Assembly (NCBI RefSeq): GCF_014207355.1
Contig: NZ_JACHEF010000002.1
Span: forward strand, 744,001-808,000
Reading direction: 5' to 3'
Source of the DNA: Mesorhizobium sangaii
GTDB lineage: Bacteria > Pseudomonadota > Alphaproteobacteria > Rhizobiales > Rhizobiaceae
Length of the DNA stretch: 64,000 nt
Both the position numbers and the translations under genes were made by a program. Shown here one piece after another: positions 1 to 8,242 of this stretch. The notes beneath the pieces were generated by a model, which worked only from the letters and a program-made list of their open reading frames with translations, was not told the DNA's origin and ran no database searches. Each line of letters opens with the position of its first letter. Within the stretch, counting starts at the first letter, position 1.

Positions 1-1124
1 TCGGCGAGTAACCGTTCGCCGCCGGTGACCAGCCGGGCGCCTTCGGCTTGCGCCCGCTCGACGAAGCCGAGATTCTTGTCCAGCTGCCCGGCGCTCGACA
101 CCGCGCCGATGTCGCTTGAGAGGTCGAGCGGATCGCCGACCTTCAGCCGTGTGGTTGCGGAGAGAAGCTCGTCCATGAAGCGGTCATAGACAGACGCCTG
201 GAGGAGCAGGCGCGAGCCGGCGACGCAGACCTGGCCGGAATTGCGAAAGATGCCGTTGGCCGAGACGACCGCCGCCTGCTTCAGGTCCGGAGCGTCGGCA
301 AAGACGATGTTGGGCGACTTGCCGCCGAGTTCGAGGAAGACACGTTTCAAATTGGAACGCGCGGAATATTCGAGCAGCCTCCGGCCGACCGGCCCCGATC
401 CGGTGAAGGCGATGGCGTCGACATCCATATGCAGGCCGAGCGCTTCACCGGTGACCGCGCCGCGCCCGGTGACGACGTTGAGCACACCAGCGGGAAGCCC
501 GGCCTCGCTGGCCAATTCGGCCAGCCGCAGCAGCGTCAGCGAAGCGATCTCCGGCGGCTTGACCACCACGCAATTGCCGGCGGCAAGTGCGGGCGCGATC
601 TTCCATGCGCCGATCATCAACGGAAAATTCCATGGCACGATGACGCCGACGACGCCGAGCGGCTCCTTGTGGATCAGCCCGAGCACGTTGTCGGCCGTCG
701 GCGCGATCTCGCCATAGATCTTGTCGATCGCCTCGGCATAGTAGCGGATGGTGCCTGCAGCCGAGAGCGGTTCGGCCTTGTAGGCCATGCCGATCTCGGT
801 GCCGTTGTCGCGCACGCCAAGCACGGCCAGTTCGTCGGCATGCTTTTCGACAAGCTCGGCGAGTTTTGTCAGCACCTTCTTGCGAAAGGCGGGTGTCGAG
901 CTCGACCACGAACCGTTCTCGAAGGCCTTGCGCGCCGACCGGACGGCACGGTCGATGTCGGCGGCATTGCCGTCGACGATGCTGGCGAAGGGCCGGCCGT
1001 CGATCGGCGATGTTACCATCAGGCTCGCTCCGCTCATGCCATCGAGTTGCAGGCCATCGATGAACAGGCGCTGCGCGCCGATCTCCGTCTTGCGCAGCGC
1101 GTCGATGGCATTTTGGCTGATCAT
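1..1124 (-). CDS. Aldehyde dehydrogenase (NAD-dependent), C-terminus cut by window edge
   Basis: Oxidises an aldehyde to the acid with NAD(P)+. About 374 N-terminal residues are present and the C-terminal quarter lies outside the window. The general-base Glu sits in LELGGKSPN (about residue 265) and the nucleophilic Cys in NSGQVCVAGSR (about residue 300), both at the usual family positions. The cofactor-domain motif PWNFPL is also present. The ATG at 1124 is chosen because GGAG lies about 10 nt upstream; a longer upstream reading is in a different frame. It follows the permease gene by 65 nt on the same strand, so it is probably co-transcribed, and is a plausible sink for an aldehyde made by the aminotransferase/phospho-lyase operon across the divergent promoter. 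The exact substrate cannot be told from sequence. Confidence 0.93.
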   Translation of the reverse strand, partial: MISQNAIDALRKTEIGAQRLFIDGLQLDGMSGASLMVTSPIDGRPFASIVDGNAADIDRAVRSARKAFENGSWSSSTPAFRKKVLTKLAELVEKHADELAVLGVRDNGTEIGMAYKAEPLSAAGTIRYYAEAIDKIYGEIAPTADNVLGLIHKEPLGVVGVIVPWNFPLMIGAWKIAPALAAGNCVVVKPPEIASLTLLRLAELASEAGLPAGVLNVVTGRGAVTGEALGLHMDVDAIAFTGSGPVGRRLLEYSARSNLKRVFLELGGKSPNIVFADAPDLKQAAVVSANGIFRNSGQVCVAGSRLLLQASVYDRFMDELLSATTRLKVGDPLDLSSDIGAVSSAGQLDKNLGFVERAQAEGARLVTGGERLLA

Positions 1125-1189
1125 TGGTGACGGACTCCCCAGGAAACATGCGCTGGAGGGCGACGCGATACGTCGCCCTCTAGCTTCGC

Positions 1190-2638
1190 TCAATCCTTCA
1201 ACGGCTGGCCGAGATTTTCGAAGGCGACCGGATCGCGGCTCTTCAGCGCGCTCGCCAGCACCAGTCCGACAACAGCGGCAATCAGCACCAATCCCGGCAG
1301 GAACACGCCGAGGAAGCCGCCGGCGCCCGACAGGCTGCCGAAATTGATGACGATCAGGTAGATGATGACGACGAAGGCGATGAAGGTCAGCCCGGGCAGG
1401 ATGGTGGTCTTCAGCGCGTTCTCCCGGGCGGCCGGATTGGCGCGGAAGAACATCACCACGGCCAGCGATGCCACCGCCATCATGACGATGACGCCGAGCG
1501 TCGCGACATTGGTCAGCCACGAAAACAGCGCCAGCACCGGATCGAGGCCAAGCACGGCGAACAGCCCGACGACGATTGCCGCCAGCACGCTCTGGATGAC
1601 CGAGGCGACATGCGGGCTCTGGTGCAGCGAATGCGTCACACCGATCGTCTGCGGCAGAAGCTTTTCACGGCCCGAGACGTAGATGTAGCGGGCAACCGCA
1701 TTGTGGAACGCCAGCACGCCGGCAAACAGGCTCGACACGAACAGGATGCTCATCGCATGCGACAGCATCGTCCCGGCGTAACGATCGGACAGGCCGAACA
1801 GGAAGGTCGTCGGGTCCTGCAGCCCCTGCAGCGCCGGCAGCAGCTTGTCGACACCGGCGCCGACGGCCATCAGCCATGCCGTGACCATGTAGAAGACGCC
1901 GATCAGCAGGACGGAGAAATAGGTGGCACGCGGAACCGTGACCTCCGGGTCTCGGGCTTCCTCGGCATAGATGGTCGTCGCCTCGAAACCGATGAAGGCG
2001 GCAAAGCAGAACAGGATGGCGATGGCCGGCGCGCCTGATGTGATCTGGGTCCAGCTGAACGGCGCCGCCGATAGACCGCTATCGCCACCGGTCCTGAGGA
2101 TGGCGATGTCGAGGATCAGCACCACCAGATATTCGCACAGCACCAGCACAGTCAGGATCTTGGCCGACAGGTCGACCTGGCGATACCCGAGCACGGCGAC
2201 CAGCGCGATGGCGATGAAACTCCATACCCACCAGGGCAAATTGATGCCCCAGCCGGCAAACAATCCGGCGGTCGCCGCGCCGAGCAGGCCCATGACGCCG
2301 ATCTGCATGGCATTGTAGGACAGGATCGCGATCAGCGCCGTGGCGCCGCCGGCCAGGCCGCCGAGCCCGCGCGCCGCATAGGCGTAGAAGGCGCCGGCAT
2401 TGCCGACATGGCGCGACATCGTCACATAACCGACCGCGAACAACAGCAGCAGGATGGTCACGATGAGATAGGTGCCGGCAAAGCCGGCACCGTTGCCCAT
2501 CAGCATGCCGAGCGGCGTGCCGCCGGCCACCGCGGTAAGAGGGGCCGCCGCCGAAATCACCATGAAGGTGATGGCGCCGACACCAAGACTGTTCTTGCGC
2601 AGCCTGTTGGCCGGCGCCTGCTCCGTAACTGCTGACAT
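1190..2638 (-). CDS. APC-superfamily amino acid/amine permease
   Basis: Predicted inner-membrane transporter of 482 residues with about 12 hydrophobic helices. Family signs are the glycine-rich first helix (VGAITFMVISAAAP), and GFEATTIYAEEARDPEVT around mid-protein, the APC pattern in which a charged EEARDP loop follows helix 6. The start at 2638 is preferred over an upstream in-frame extension to 2767 because a strong GGAGG lies 6 nt before the ATG and the extension looks like untranslated sequence. It is divergent from the IclR gene, with a palindrome between them, and is followed by the aldehyde dehydrogenase. Substrate is probably an amino acid or amine by family and context; this is inference. 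Confidence 0.9.
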   Translation of the reverse strand: MSAVTEQAPANRLRKNSLGVGAITFMVISAAAPLTAVAGGTPLGMLMGNGAGFAGTYLIVTILLLLFAVGYVTMSRHVGNAGAFYAYAARGLGGLAGGATALIAILSYNAMQIGVMGLLGAATAGLFAGWGINLPWWVWSFIAIALVAVLGYRQVDLSAKILTVLVLCEYLVVLILDIAILRTGGDSGLSAAPFSWTQITSGAPAIAILFCFAAFIGFEATTIYAEEARDPEVTVPRATYFSVLLIGVFYMVTAWLMAVGAGVDKLLPALQGLQDPTTFLFGLSDRYAGTMLSHAMSILFVSSLFAGVLAFHNAVARYIYVSGREKLLPQTIGVTHSLHQSPHVASVIQSVLAAIVVGLFAVLGLDPVLALFSWLTNVATLGVIVMMAVASLAVVMFFRANPAARENALKTTILPGLTFIAFVVIIYLIVINFGSLSGAGGFLGVFLPGLVLIAAVVGLVLASALKSRDPVAFENLGQPLKD

Positions 2639-2706
2639 TGGTCCCTCCTGTGTACGAACCCTTGGGTTCGCCGGCCAATCGGCCTGTCCCATGTGCTCTG
2701 GATGTC

Positions 2707-2723
2707 GGTTCATTATTTGAACC
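2707..2723. promoter_or_regulatory. Candidate IclR operator (GGTTCA-N5-TGAACC)
   Basis: A perfect 6-bp inverted repeat with a 5-bp spacer lies in the 167-bp gap between the divergent permease and IclR genes. It is A/T-rich at the centre, as IclR-type operators often are. Regulation of both operons from here is inferred from position only. Confidence 0.45.
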
Positions 2724-2805
2724 CTTATTTTGAATATAGACTTGCAAACAAAGCCGATGCCTGTCAAGTTAATTCACACGTTAAATGATTAGCCGAGGGA
2801 GCGGA

Positions 2806-3576
2806 ATGGGTACGGTCGGCAAGGCGATCTCACTTCTGGAGCTGTTCACCGTCGACGAGCCCGAACTCGGGCTGTCCGATCTGGCGCGCCGGTCGGGCTT
2901 CGACAAGGCGACGACGCGACGGCTGCTACTGGCGTTGACCGGCCATGGCTTCGTCGAGCAGGATGCCGCCACGCGGCGCTATCGTCTCGGCGCCGGCCTG
3001 TCGCGTCTGGCGCGTATCCGAGAGGCACGCTTTCCCTTCCTGCAGACGGCGGTTCCCCTGGTGCGGGAGCTCGCGGCGTCCACGGCCGAGACCGTGCATC
3101 TGTCGGAATTCGGCGTCGATGCGCTGGTCACCGTCCATGTCGAACATCCGGCCTGGGCAAACCGGGTCAATATCGATATCGGCCAGCTTCTGCCCCTGCA
3201 TTCGACCGCCTCCGGCATCGCCTATCTGGCCTTCGCCCGGGACGAGACCGTCAAGGCATGCCTGACGGGTTCCCTCAAGGCCTTCACGGCGCATACGCTG
3301 ATCGAGCCGGCCGCCATTTCCACATCGATCGGCGAGACGCGCGATCGCGGCTATTCGATCTGCGATCAGGGTTTCGAGGAAGGCGTGATCAGCGTTGCGG
3401 CGGCAATCCGCGCGGCGGACGGCTTTGCGCTCGGCACCATCGCAGTGGCCGCGCCCAAGGCCAGGACGACGCCGGCGGCGCTCCCGGAACGGGGGCTTGC
3501 GGTGATGGCCGCGGCACGGGAGATTTCGATGCGCCTCAATGGCGAAAACCTGCAAACCCTGAGGAGGCAGGCGTGA
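2806..3576 (+). CDS. IclR-family transcriptional regulator
   Basis: DNA-binding regulator of 256 residues. The N-terminal winged helix (about residues 5-65) contains LSDLARRSGFDKATTRRLL, the family recognition-helix pattern. The C-terminal ligand-binding domain holds the usual LPLHSTASGIAYLAF and SICDQGFEEGVISVAAAI segments. The start at 2806 has GGAG just upstream; an ATG at 2785 in the same frame lacks a ribosome site. The stop overlaps the next start by one base (TGATG), so it heads the rightward operon and is translationally coupled to it. It probably controls both this operon and the divergent permease-dehydrogenase operon. The effector is unknown. Confidence 0.93.
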   Translation: MGTVGKAISLLELFTVDEPELGLSDLARRSGFDKATTRRLLLALTGHGFVEQDAATRRYRLGAGLSRLARIREARFPFLQTAVPLVRELAASTAETVHLSEFGVDALVTVHVEHPAWANRVNIDIGQLLPLHSTASGIAYLAFARDETVKACLTGSLKAFTAHTLIEPAAISTSIGETRDRGYSICDQGFEEGVISVAAAIRAADGFALGTIAVAAPKARTTPAALPERGLAVMAAAREISMRLNGENLQTLRRQA

Positions 3577-4862
3577 TGTCGGCAGAGACGGCAACAATGC
3601 CCCGCATCCTGGTCATCGGCACCGGCGACACCAAGGCCGACGAGCTCGGCTTCATGAAGCAGTGCATCGAGGCATCGGGTGGCCGCGCCGTGATGATGGA
3701 TGTCAGCGTGCTGGGCGACCCGCCCTACAGTCCGGATCACGACAAGCATGCCGTTGCCCGCGCCGTGGATGTGACGATAGCCGAGATCGTTTCGAGCGGC
3801 GACGAAAACACCGCCATGACGCTGATGGCCGGCGGCGCCGTGCAACTGGCGCGCAAGCTTTATCAAACCGGCGAGATCGACGGCTTTATCGCCATCGGCG
3901 GCTCGATGGGAACCGACCTGGCGCTCGACGTCGCGCTTTGCCTGCCGCTCGGCGTGCCGAAATTCGTCGTCTCGACCATCGCCTATTCGCATCTCATCCC
4001 GCCCGAACGTGTCGCGCCCGACCTGATGATGATCCTCTGGGCGGGCGGGCTTTACGGCCTCAACAGCATCTGCAAGGCGGTCCTCTCGCAGGCCTGCGGC
4101 GCGGTCGTCGGCGCGGCGATGATCATGCTGGCGTCGCGCGCGGCGGCTCCCGCCATCGGCCCAACCATCGGCATGACCTCGCTCGGCAGCAGCTGCCTGC
4201 GCTACATGAAGACGCTGAAACCGGCACTGGAGCAGCGCGGCTATGATGTCGCCGTCTTCCACACCACCGGAATGGGCGGCCGGGCCTTCGAATCGATTGC
4301 CGGACAAGGCCATTTCTGCGCGGTGTTCGACTTCAGCCTGCAGGAAATCACCAACCATCTCGCCGGCTCTGTCGTCAGTTCCGGCATCGACCGGCTGGAG
4401 AATGCCGGCGCCCGAGGCATTCCGCAGATCGCGGCGCCCGGCGCGGTCGACATGGTCGATCTGCCGACCTGGCAGAATTTGCCGGCTAAGTTTATCCAAC
4501 GCCCCTTCCACGCTCACAACAGGCTGATCGGTTCGGTCACCGTCGATGCCGAAGACCGCCGCCAGGTCGCCAGAACCATCGCCGCCAAGCTCTGCGCCGC
4601 GAAAGGACGCTCCGCCTTCATTCTGCCGTGCGGCGGCATCCAGGAGTGGGACATGCAGGGCGAGCCGCTCTACGAACCGGAGGCTCTCGCCGCCTTCGTC
4701 GATGAAATGCGCAAGGCCATGCCTGCTGGCGTAGAGTTCCACGAGATCGACGCCCACATCAACAGCGACGACTTCGTCGGCAAGGCGCTCGAGATCTTCG
4801 ACCGATGGGTCGAGGAAGGCATCGTTCCACGCGGCATACCTGTCAATGGAGTGGCCGCGTGA
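3576..4862 (+). CDS. UPF0261 / Tm-1-like ATP-binding domain protein
   Basis: Protein of 428 residues of the UPF0261 family, related to the N-terminal half of the plant Tm-1 viral-resistance protein, which binds ATP. Recognisable segments are ILVIGTGDTKADEL at the N-terminus, FIAIGGSMGTDLAL, FVVSTIAYSHLI, GMTSLGSSCLRYM and PGAVDMVDLPTW. The start is the ATG overlapping the IclR stop, with GAGGAGG 8 nt upstream; a longer frame back to 3258 lies wholly inside iclR. Its stop overlaps the next gene by four bases. The cellular role of bacterial UPF0261 proteins is not established; here it sits inside an amine catabolic operon without the TIM-barrel partner often found beside it, unless that lies elsewhere. 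Confidence 0.9.
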   Translation: MSAETATMPRILVIGTGDTKADELGFMKQCIEASGGRAVMMDVSVLGDPPYSPDHDKHAVARAVDVTIAEIVSSGDENTAMTLMAGGAVQLARKLYQTGEIDGFIAIGGSMGTDLALDVALCLPLGVPKFVVSTIAYSHLIPPERVAPDLMMILWAGGLYGLNSICKAVLSQACGAVVGAAMIMLASRAAAPAIGPTIGMTSLGSSCLRYMKTLKPALEQRGYDVAVFHTTGMGGRAFESIAGQGHFCAVFDFSLQEITNHLAGSVVSSGIDRLENAGARGIPQIAAPGAVDMVDLPTWQNLPAKFIQRPFHAHNRLIGSVTVDAEDRRQVARTIAAKLCAAKGRSAFILPCGGIQEWDMQGEPLYEPEALAAFVDEMRKAMPAGVEFHEIDAHINSDDFVGKALEIFDRWVEEGIVPRGIPVNGVAA

Positions 4863-5527
4863 GCGTTCCTTTGGCCCAGGCGCTGGTCCTGGATTTCGGC
4901 GGTGTCGTCACCCGGACACTGTTCGAGACGCATGCCTTGACCGAACAGGCGCTCGGCCTCATCGAGGGAACGCTGCAATGGCGCGGGCCGTTCGATCCGG
5001 ATAGCGATCCGCTCTGGCGCGCGATGCAGGCCGACGAGATCAGCGAGCGCGACTATTGGCGCACCCGCACAAGCGAGGTTGGACGGCTCGTCGGCGAGGA
5101 TTGGCAGGCGATGGAGATCTTCGTCGGGCGTGCGCGTGGCGCCGAGCCCGAAAAGGTGGTGCGGCCCGAGGCCGACAGCGCCATCCGCGCCCTCCATGCG
5201 GCGGGCTTTCGGCTGGCGATCCTGTCCAACGAGCTCGACCTCTTCTACGGCGCCGACTTCCGCCGGCGGCTGCCGCTGCTCGGCCTGTTCGACACAATCG
5301 TCGACGCCACCTACACCGGCATCCTCAAGCCCGACCCTCGCGCCTATGCCTTCGTCACCGAGGCGCTCGGCCTGCCTGCCAGCGCCTGCGTCTTCGTCGA
5401 CGACCAGCAGCGCAATGTCGATGGCGGCCGGGCCGCAGGCATGCGCACCGTTCATTTCGACGTTGCGCGGCCGGCACTTTCCTATGCGGAAGCCCTCGGC
5501 CATTTCGACCTCGTCCCAGCTGCCTAG
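4859..5527 (+). CDS. HAD-superfamily hydrolase (HAD-IA)
   Basis: Predicted cytoplasmic hydrolase of 222 residues. Motif I is VLDFGGVV with the nucleophile Asp at about residue 12, motif II is ILSNE, motif III Lys is in GILKPDPRAY, and motif IV is VFVDDQQRNV. The DFGG form of motif I, in which the second Asp of the classic DxD is replaced by Gly, resembles the haloacid dehalogenase/epoxide-hydrolase N-terminal-like subgroup, so phosphatase activity is not certain. The GTG start overlaps the previous stop by four bases (GTGA), with GGAG 7 nt upstream. The gap to the next gene is 19 nt, so it belongs to the same operon. The substrate is unknown. Confidence 0.88.
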   Translation: MSVPLAQALVLDFGGVVTRTLFETHALTEQALGLIEGTLQWRGPFDPDSDPLWRAMQADEISERDYWRTRTSEVGRLVGEDWQAMEIFVGRARGAEPEKVVRPEADSAIRALHAAGFRLAILSNELDLFYGADFRRRLPLLGLFDTIVDATYTGILKPDPRAYAFVTEALGLPASACVFVDDQQRNVDGGRAAGMRTVHFDVARPALSYAEALGHFDLVPAA

Positions 5528-5546
5528 ACCATTTGCGGAGCCTGCC

Positions 5547-6896
5547 ATGCGCGACATCAATTTCCTCACCGAGACAAACGCCAAGCCGATCTGGCATCCG
5601 ATGGCGCATCCGGCTGAGATGCGGGCCAATCCGCCGAAGATCATCATGAAAGGTCAGGGCGTCACCGTCACCGACATCGATGGCAGGAGCGTGCTCGATG
5701 CGGTTGGCGGCCTGTGGAACGTCAATCTCGGCTACAGCTGCGACCCGATCAAAAAGGCGATCGCCGACCAGCTCAGTGCGCTGCCCTATTATTCCGGCTT
5801 CCGCGGCACCTCGACCGGACCGTCGATCGAACTCGCCTATGAACTCAGCGAATGGTTCGAGCCGGAGGGCATGGTGCGGACCTTCTTCACCTCGGGTGGC
5901 TCGGACTCGGTCGAAACCGCGCTGCGGCTGGCCCGCCAATACTGGAAGATCCGCGGCCAAGGCGACCGCACAAAGTTCCTCGCCCTGAAGAAGGGCTACC
6001 ACGGCACGCATTTCGGCGGCGCGTCGGTCAACGGCAACGCCAATTTCCGTCGCAACTACGAGCCGCTGCTGCCGGGTGTCTTCCATATCCCGGCGCCGTG
6101 GACCTTCCGCAACCCGTTCGACGAAACCGACCCGGCCCGGCTGGCGAAACTGTGCGCCAAGGCGCTTGAGGACGAGATAGCCTTCCAGGGCGGCGACACC
6201 ATCGCCGCTTTCATCATGGAGCCGGTTCTCGGCGCCGGGGGCGTCATCGTTCCGCATGAGATCTTCATGCCGCTGGTGCGCGAGATCTGTGACCATCACG
6301 AGATCCTTTTGATCGCCGACGAGGTGGTGACTGGCTTCGGCCGCGCGGGCGCATGGTCGGGCTCCAGGCTATCGGGCGTGAAGCCGGATTTCATGACCAT
6401 CGCCAAGGCGATCACCTCCGGCTATTTCCCGCTCGGCGCCACCCTGATCGGCGGAAAGGTTGCTGAGGTCTTTGAAGCCGACAAGACCAGCTTCGGCTCG
6501 ATCGGCCACGGCTATACCTATTCCGGCCACCCGGTCGGCTGCGCCGCGGGGCTGGCAGCGCTTGCCGAAACGAAACGGCTTCGCCTGGACGAGAACGCGG
6601 CGGCGCGGGGCATCGAACTGGCAGCCGTGCTGGAAGGGCTGAAGGCCAGGCACGCCATCGTCGGCGATGTCAGGTACAAGGGCCTGATGGCGGCGCTCGA
6701 ACTGGTCTCGGATCGCGCCACCAAGAAGCCGGCCGACAAGAAGACCATGGCCGTGGTTTCGGAGGCGGCTTACGAAGCCGGCGTCATGCTGCGCGTCTCC
6801 GGCAACAACATCATCCTGTCGCCGCCGCTGATCATCAGTGCCGCCGACGTTGTGAAAATCGGCGAAGCGCTGGATGCAGGCCTGTCTAAGGTCTGA
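5547..6896 (+). CDS. Class-III (omega) aminotransferase
   Basis: PLP-dependent aminotransferase of 449 residues, the normal length for omega-amino acid/amine:pyruvate transaminases. The Schiff-base Lys is in IAKAITSGYFPLGA (residue 287). The PLP-contacting Asp is in LIADEVVTGFGR, and the phosphate-binding region is FFTSGGSDSVETALRLA. The N-terminal IWHPMAHP is typical of the taurine/beta-alanine:pyruvate group. The ATG at 5547 has GGAG 6 nt upstream; upstream in-frame sequence is inside the HAD gene. It probably moves the amino group from an amine or omega-amino acid to pyruvate, giving an aldehyde for the dehydrogenase at the left edge. Substrate is inferred, not read. Confidence 0.92.
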   Translation: MRDINFLTETNAKPIWHPMAHPAEMRANPPKIIMKGQGVTVTDIDGRSVLDAVGGLWNVNLGYSCDPIKKAIADQLSALPYYSGFRGTSTGPSIELAYELSEWFEPEGMVRTFFTSGGSDSVETALRLARQYWKIRGQGDRTKFLALKKGYHGTHFGGASVNGNANFRRNYEPLLPGVFHIPAPWTFRNPFDETDPARLAKLCAKALEDEIAFQGGDTIAAFIMEPVLGAGGVIVPHEIFMPLVREICDHHEILLIADEVVTGFGRAGAWSGSRLSGVKPDFMTIAKAITSGYFPLGATLIGGKVAEVFEADKTSFGSIGHGYTYSGHPVGCAAGLAALAETKRLRLDENAAARGIELAAVLEGLKARHAIVGDVRYKGLMAALELVSDRATKKPADKKTMAVVSEAAYEAGVMLRVSGNNIILSPPLIISAADVVKIGEALDAGLSKV

Positions 6897-6925
6897 CGCT
6901 GCTACAACGGAGTTTCGGTACGCAA

Positions 6926-8242
6926 ATGGCCTATTCGCAGGAAAAAGTGGGGCAGCAAAATGAGGAGGCGCTGGTTAGCCGGCGCTCCCGCCTGCTCGGC
7001 GCGAAATCGCAATTGTTCTACGATGAGCCCGTGCATCTGGTGCGCGGCGAAGGCGTCTGGCTCTATGACGCCGACGGCCGCAAATATCTCGATGCCTACA
7101 ACAACGTCGCCCATGTCGGCCATTGCCATCCGCATGTGGTCGAGGCCCTGTGCCGGCAGGCAAGCCTGCTCAACACCCACACCCGCTATTTGCACACCAC
7201 CATTCTAGACTATGTCGAGCGGCTGACCGCGACCTTCGACGCCAGCCTGTCCACCGCCATCCTGACTTGCACCGGCAGCGAGGCCAACGACATCGCGCTG
7301 CGCATGGCGCAGGCCGCCACCGGCCGCATGGGCATCATCGCCACCGACGCCACCTATCACGGCAACACCTCCGCCGTTTCGCAGCTCAGCACGCGCATGC
7401 CGCCGATCGGCGGCCGTGCACGCCATGTCAGGCTGCTGCCAGCCCCCGACAGCTATCGCCATCCGGAGGCGATGGCCAACGGCAAGGCTTTTGGCGACGC
7501 GGTGCGCGAAGCAATCGCTTCGCTGGAACAAGACGGCATAGGCCTGTCCGGCATCATCCTGTGTCCGCTGCTGGCCAATGAGGGTTTCCCGGCGCTGCCG
7601 TCGGGATTCTTCGACGGCGCGCTGCGTGCGGTGCGCGAAGCCGGCGGCCTGGTCATCGCCGACGAGGTGCAGCCCGGATTCGGCCGCACCGGCAGCCATT
7701 TCTGGGGCCATCAGCGCGTCGGCTTCGTTCCCGACATCGTCACCATGGGCAAGCCGATGGGCAACGGCCACCCGGTCGCCGCCGTGGCCACCACCAGGGA
7801 CATCCTGGCGACCTTTCGCGACGCTTTCCGCTACTTCAACACCTTTGGCGGCAACCCGGTTTCCTCTGCGGTGGCGAATGCCGTTCTCGATGTTCTGGAG
7901 CAGGAAGATCTCGTCGCCAATGCGCGCGACGTCGGTGCCTATGCACAGGGCCTGCTGCGCCCGCTGGCTGATCGCCACGAATGCATCGGCGAGGTCAGGG
8001 GCGCCGGGCTGTTTTTCGGTGCCGAACTGGTCCGCGACCGCAAGACGCGCGAGCCGGCATCAGGCATTGCCGAGCAAGTCGCCAACCGGATGCGCCATCG
8101 CGGCGTGCTGATGGGCAAGACCGGCATCCACGGCAATGTGCTGAAGATCCGCCCGCCCATGCCGTTTTCCCGCGACGATGCCGCCTTCCTGATCGGCACA
8201 CTCGACGAGGTGCTTGGCGAAGTCGGCGGAGTGCCGGCGTGA
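6926..8242 (+). CDS. Class-III PLP enzyme, ethanolamine-phosphate/phosphohydroxylysine phospho-lyase-like
   Basis: Protein of 438 residues with the class-III aminotransferase fold. The Schiff-base Lys is in TMGKPMGNGHP (residue 276). Several segments are those I recall from the animal phospho-lyases ETNPPL/PHYKPL (AGXT2L1/2) rather than ordinary transaminases: NNVAHVGHCHP, LLNTHTRYLH, TCTGSEANDIALR and DIVTMGKPMGNGHPVAAV. Those enzymes eliminate phosphate and ammonia from an O-phosphorylated amino-alcohol to give an aldehyde. The next gene, overlapping by four bases, is an APH-fold kinase that could make such a substrate. It is about 37% similar in layout, not sequence, to the preceding aminotransferase, so it is not a recent duplicate. 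A plain aminotransferase activity remains possible. Confidence 0.85.
   Translation: MAYSQEKVGQQNEEALVSRRSRLLGAKSQLFYDEPVHLVRGEGVWLYDADGRKYLDAYNNVAHVGHCHPHVVEALCRQASLLNTHTRYLHTTILDYVERLTATFDASLSTAILTCTGSEANDIALRMAQAATGRMGIIATDATYHGNTSAVSQLSTRMPPIGGRARHVRLLPAPDSYRHPEAMANGKAFGDAVREAIASLEQDGIGLSGIILCPLLANEGFPALPSGFFDGALRAVREAGGLVIADEVQPGFGRTGSHFWGHQRVGFVPDIVTMGKPMGNGHPVAAVATTRDILATFRDAFRYFNTFGGNPVSSAVANAVLDVLEQEDLVANARDVGAYAQGLLRPLADRHECIGEVRGAGLFFGAELVRDRKTREPASGIAEQVANRMRHRGVLMGKTGIHGNVLKIRPPMPFSRDDAAFLIGTLDEVLGEVGGVPA

Noticed and set aside
3366..4757. 463-residue open frame antisense to the UPF0261 gene
   Set aside because: No protein-like motif or ribosome site; lies wholly opposite a well-supported gene.
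5355..6299. 314-residue minus-strand frame opposite HAD and aminotransferase genes
   Set aside because: Shadow of the real genes; no motif or start signal.
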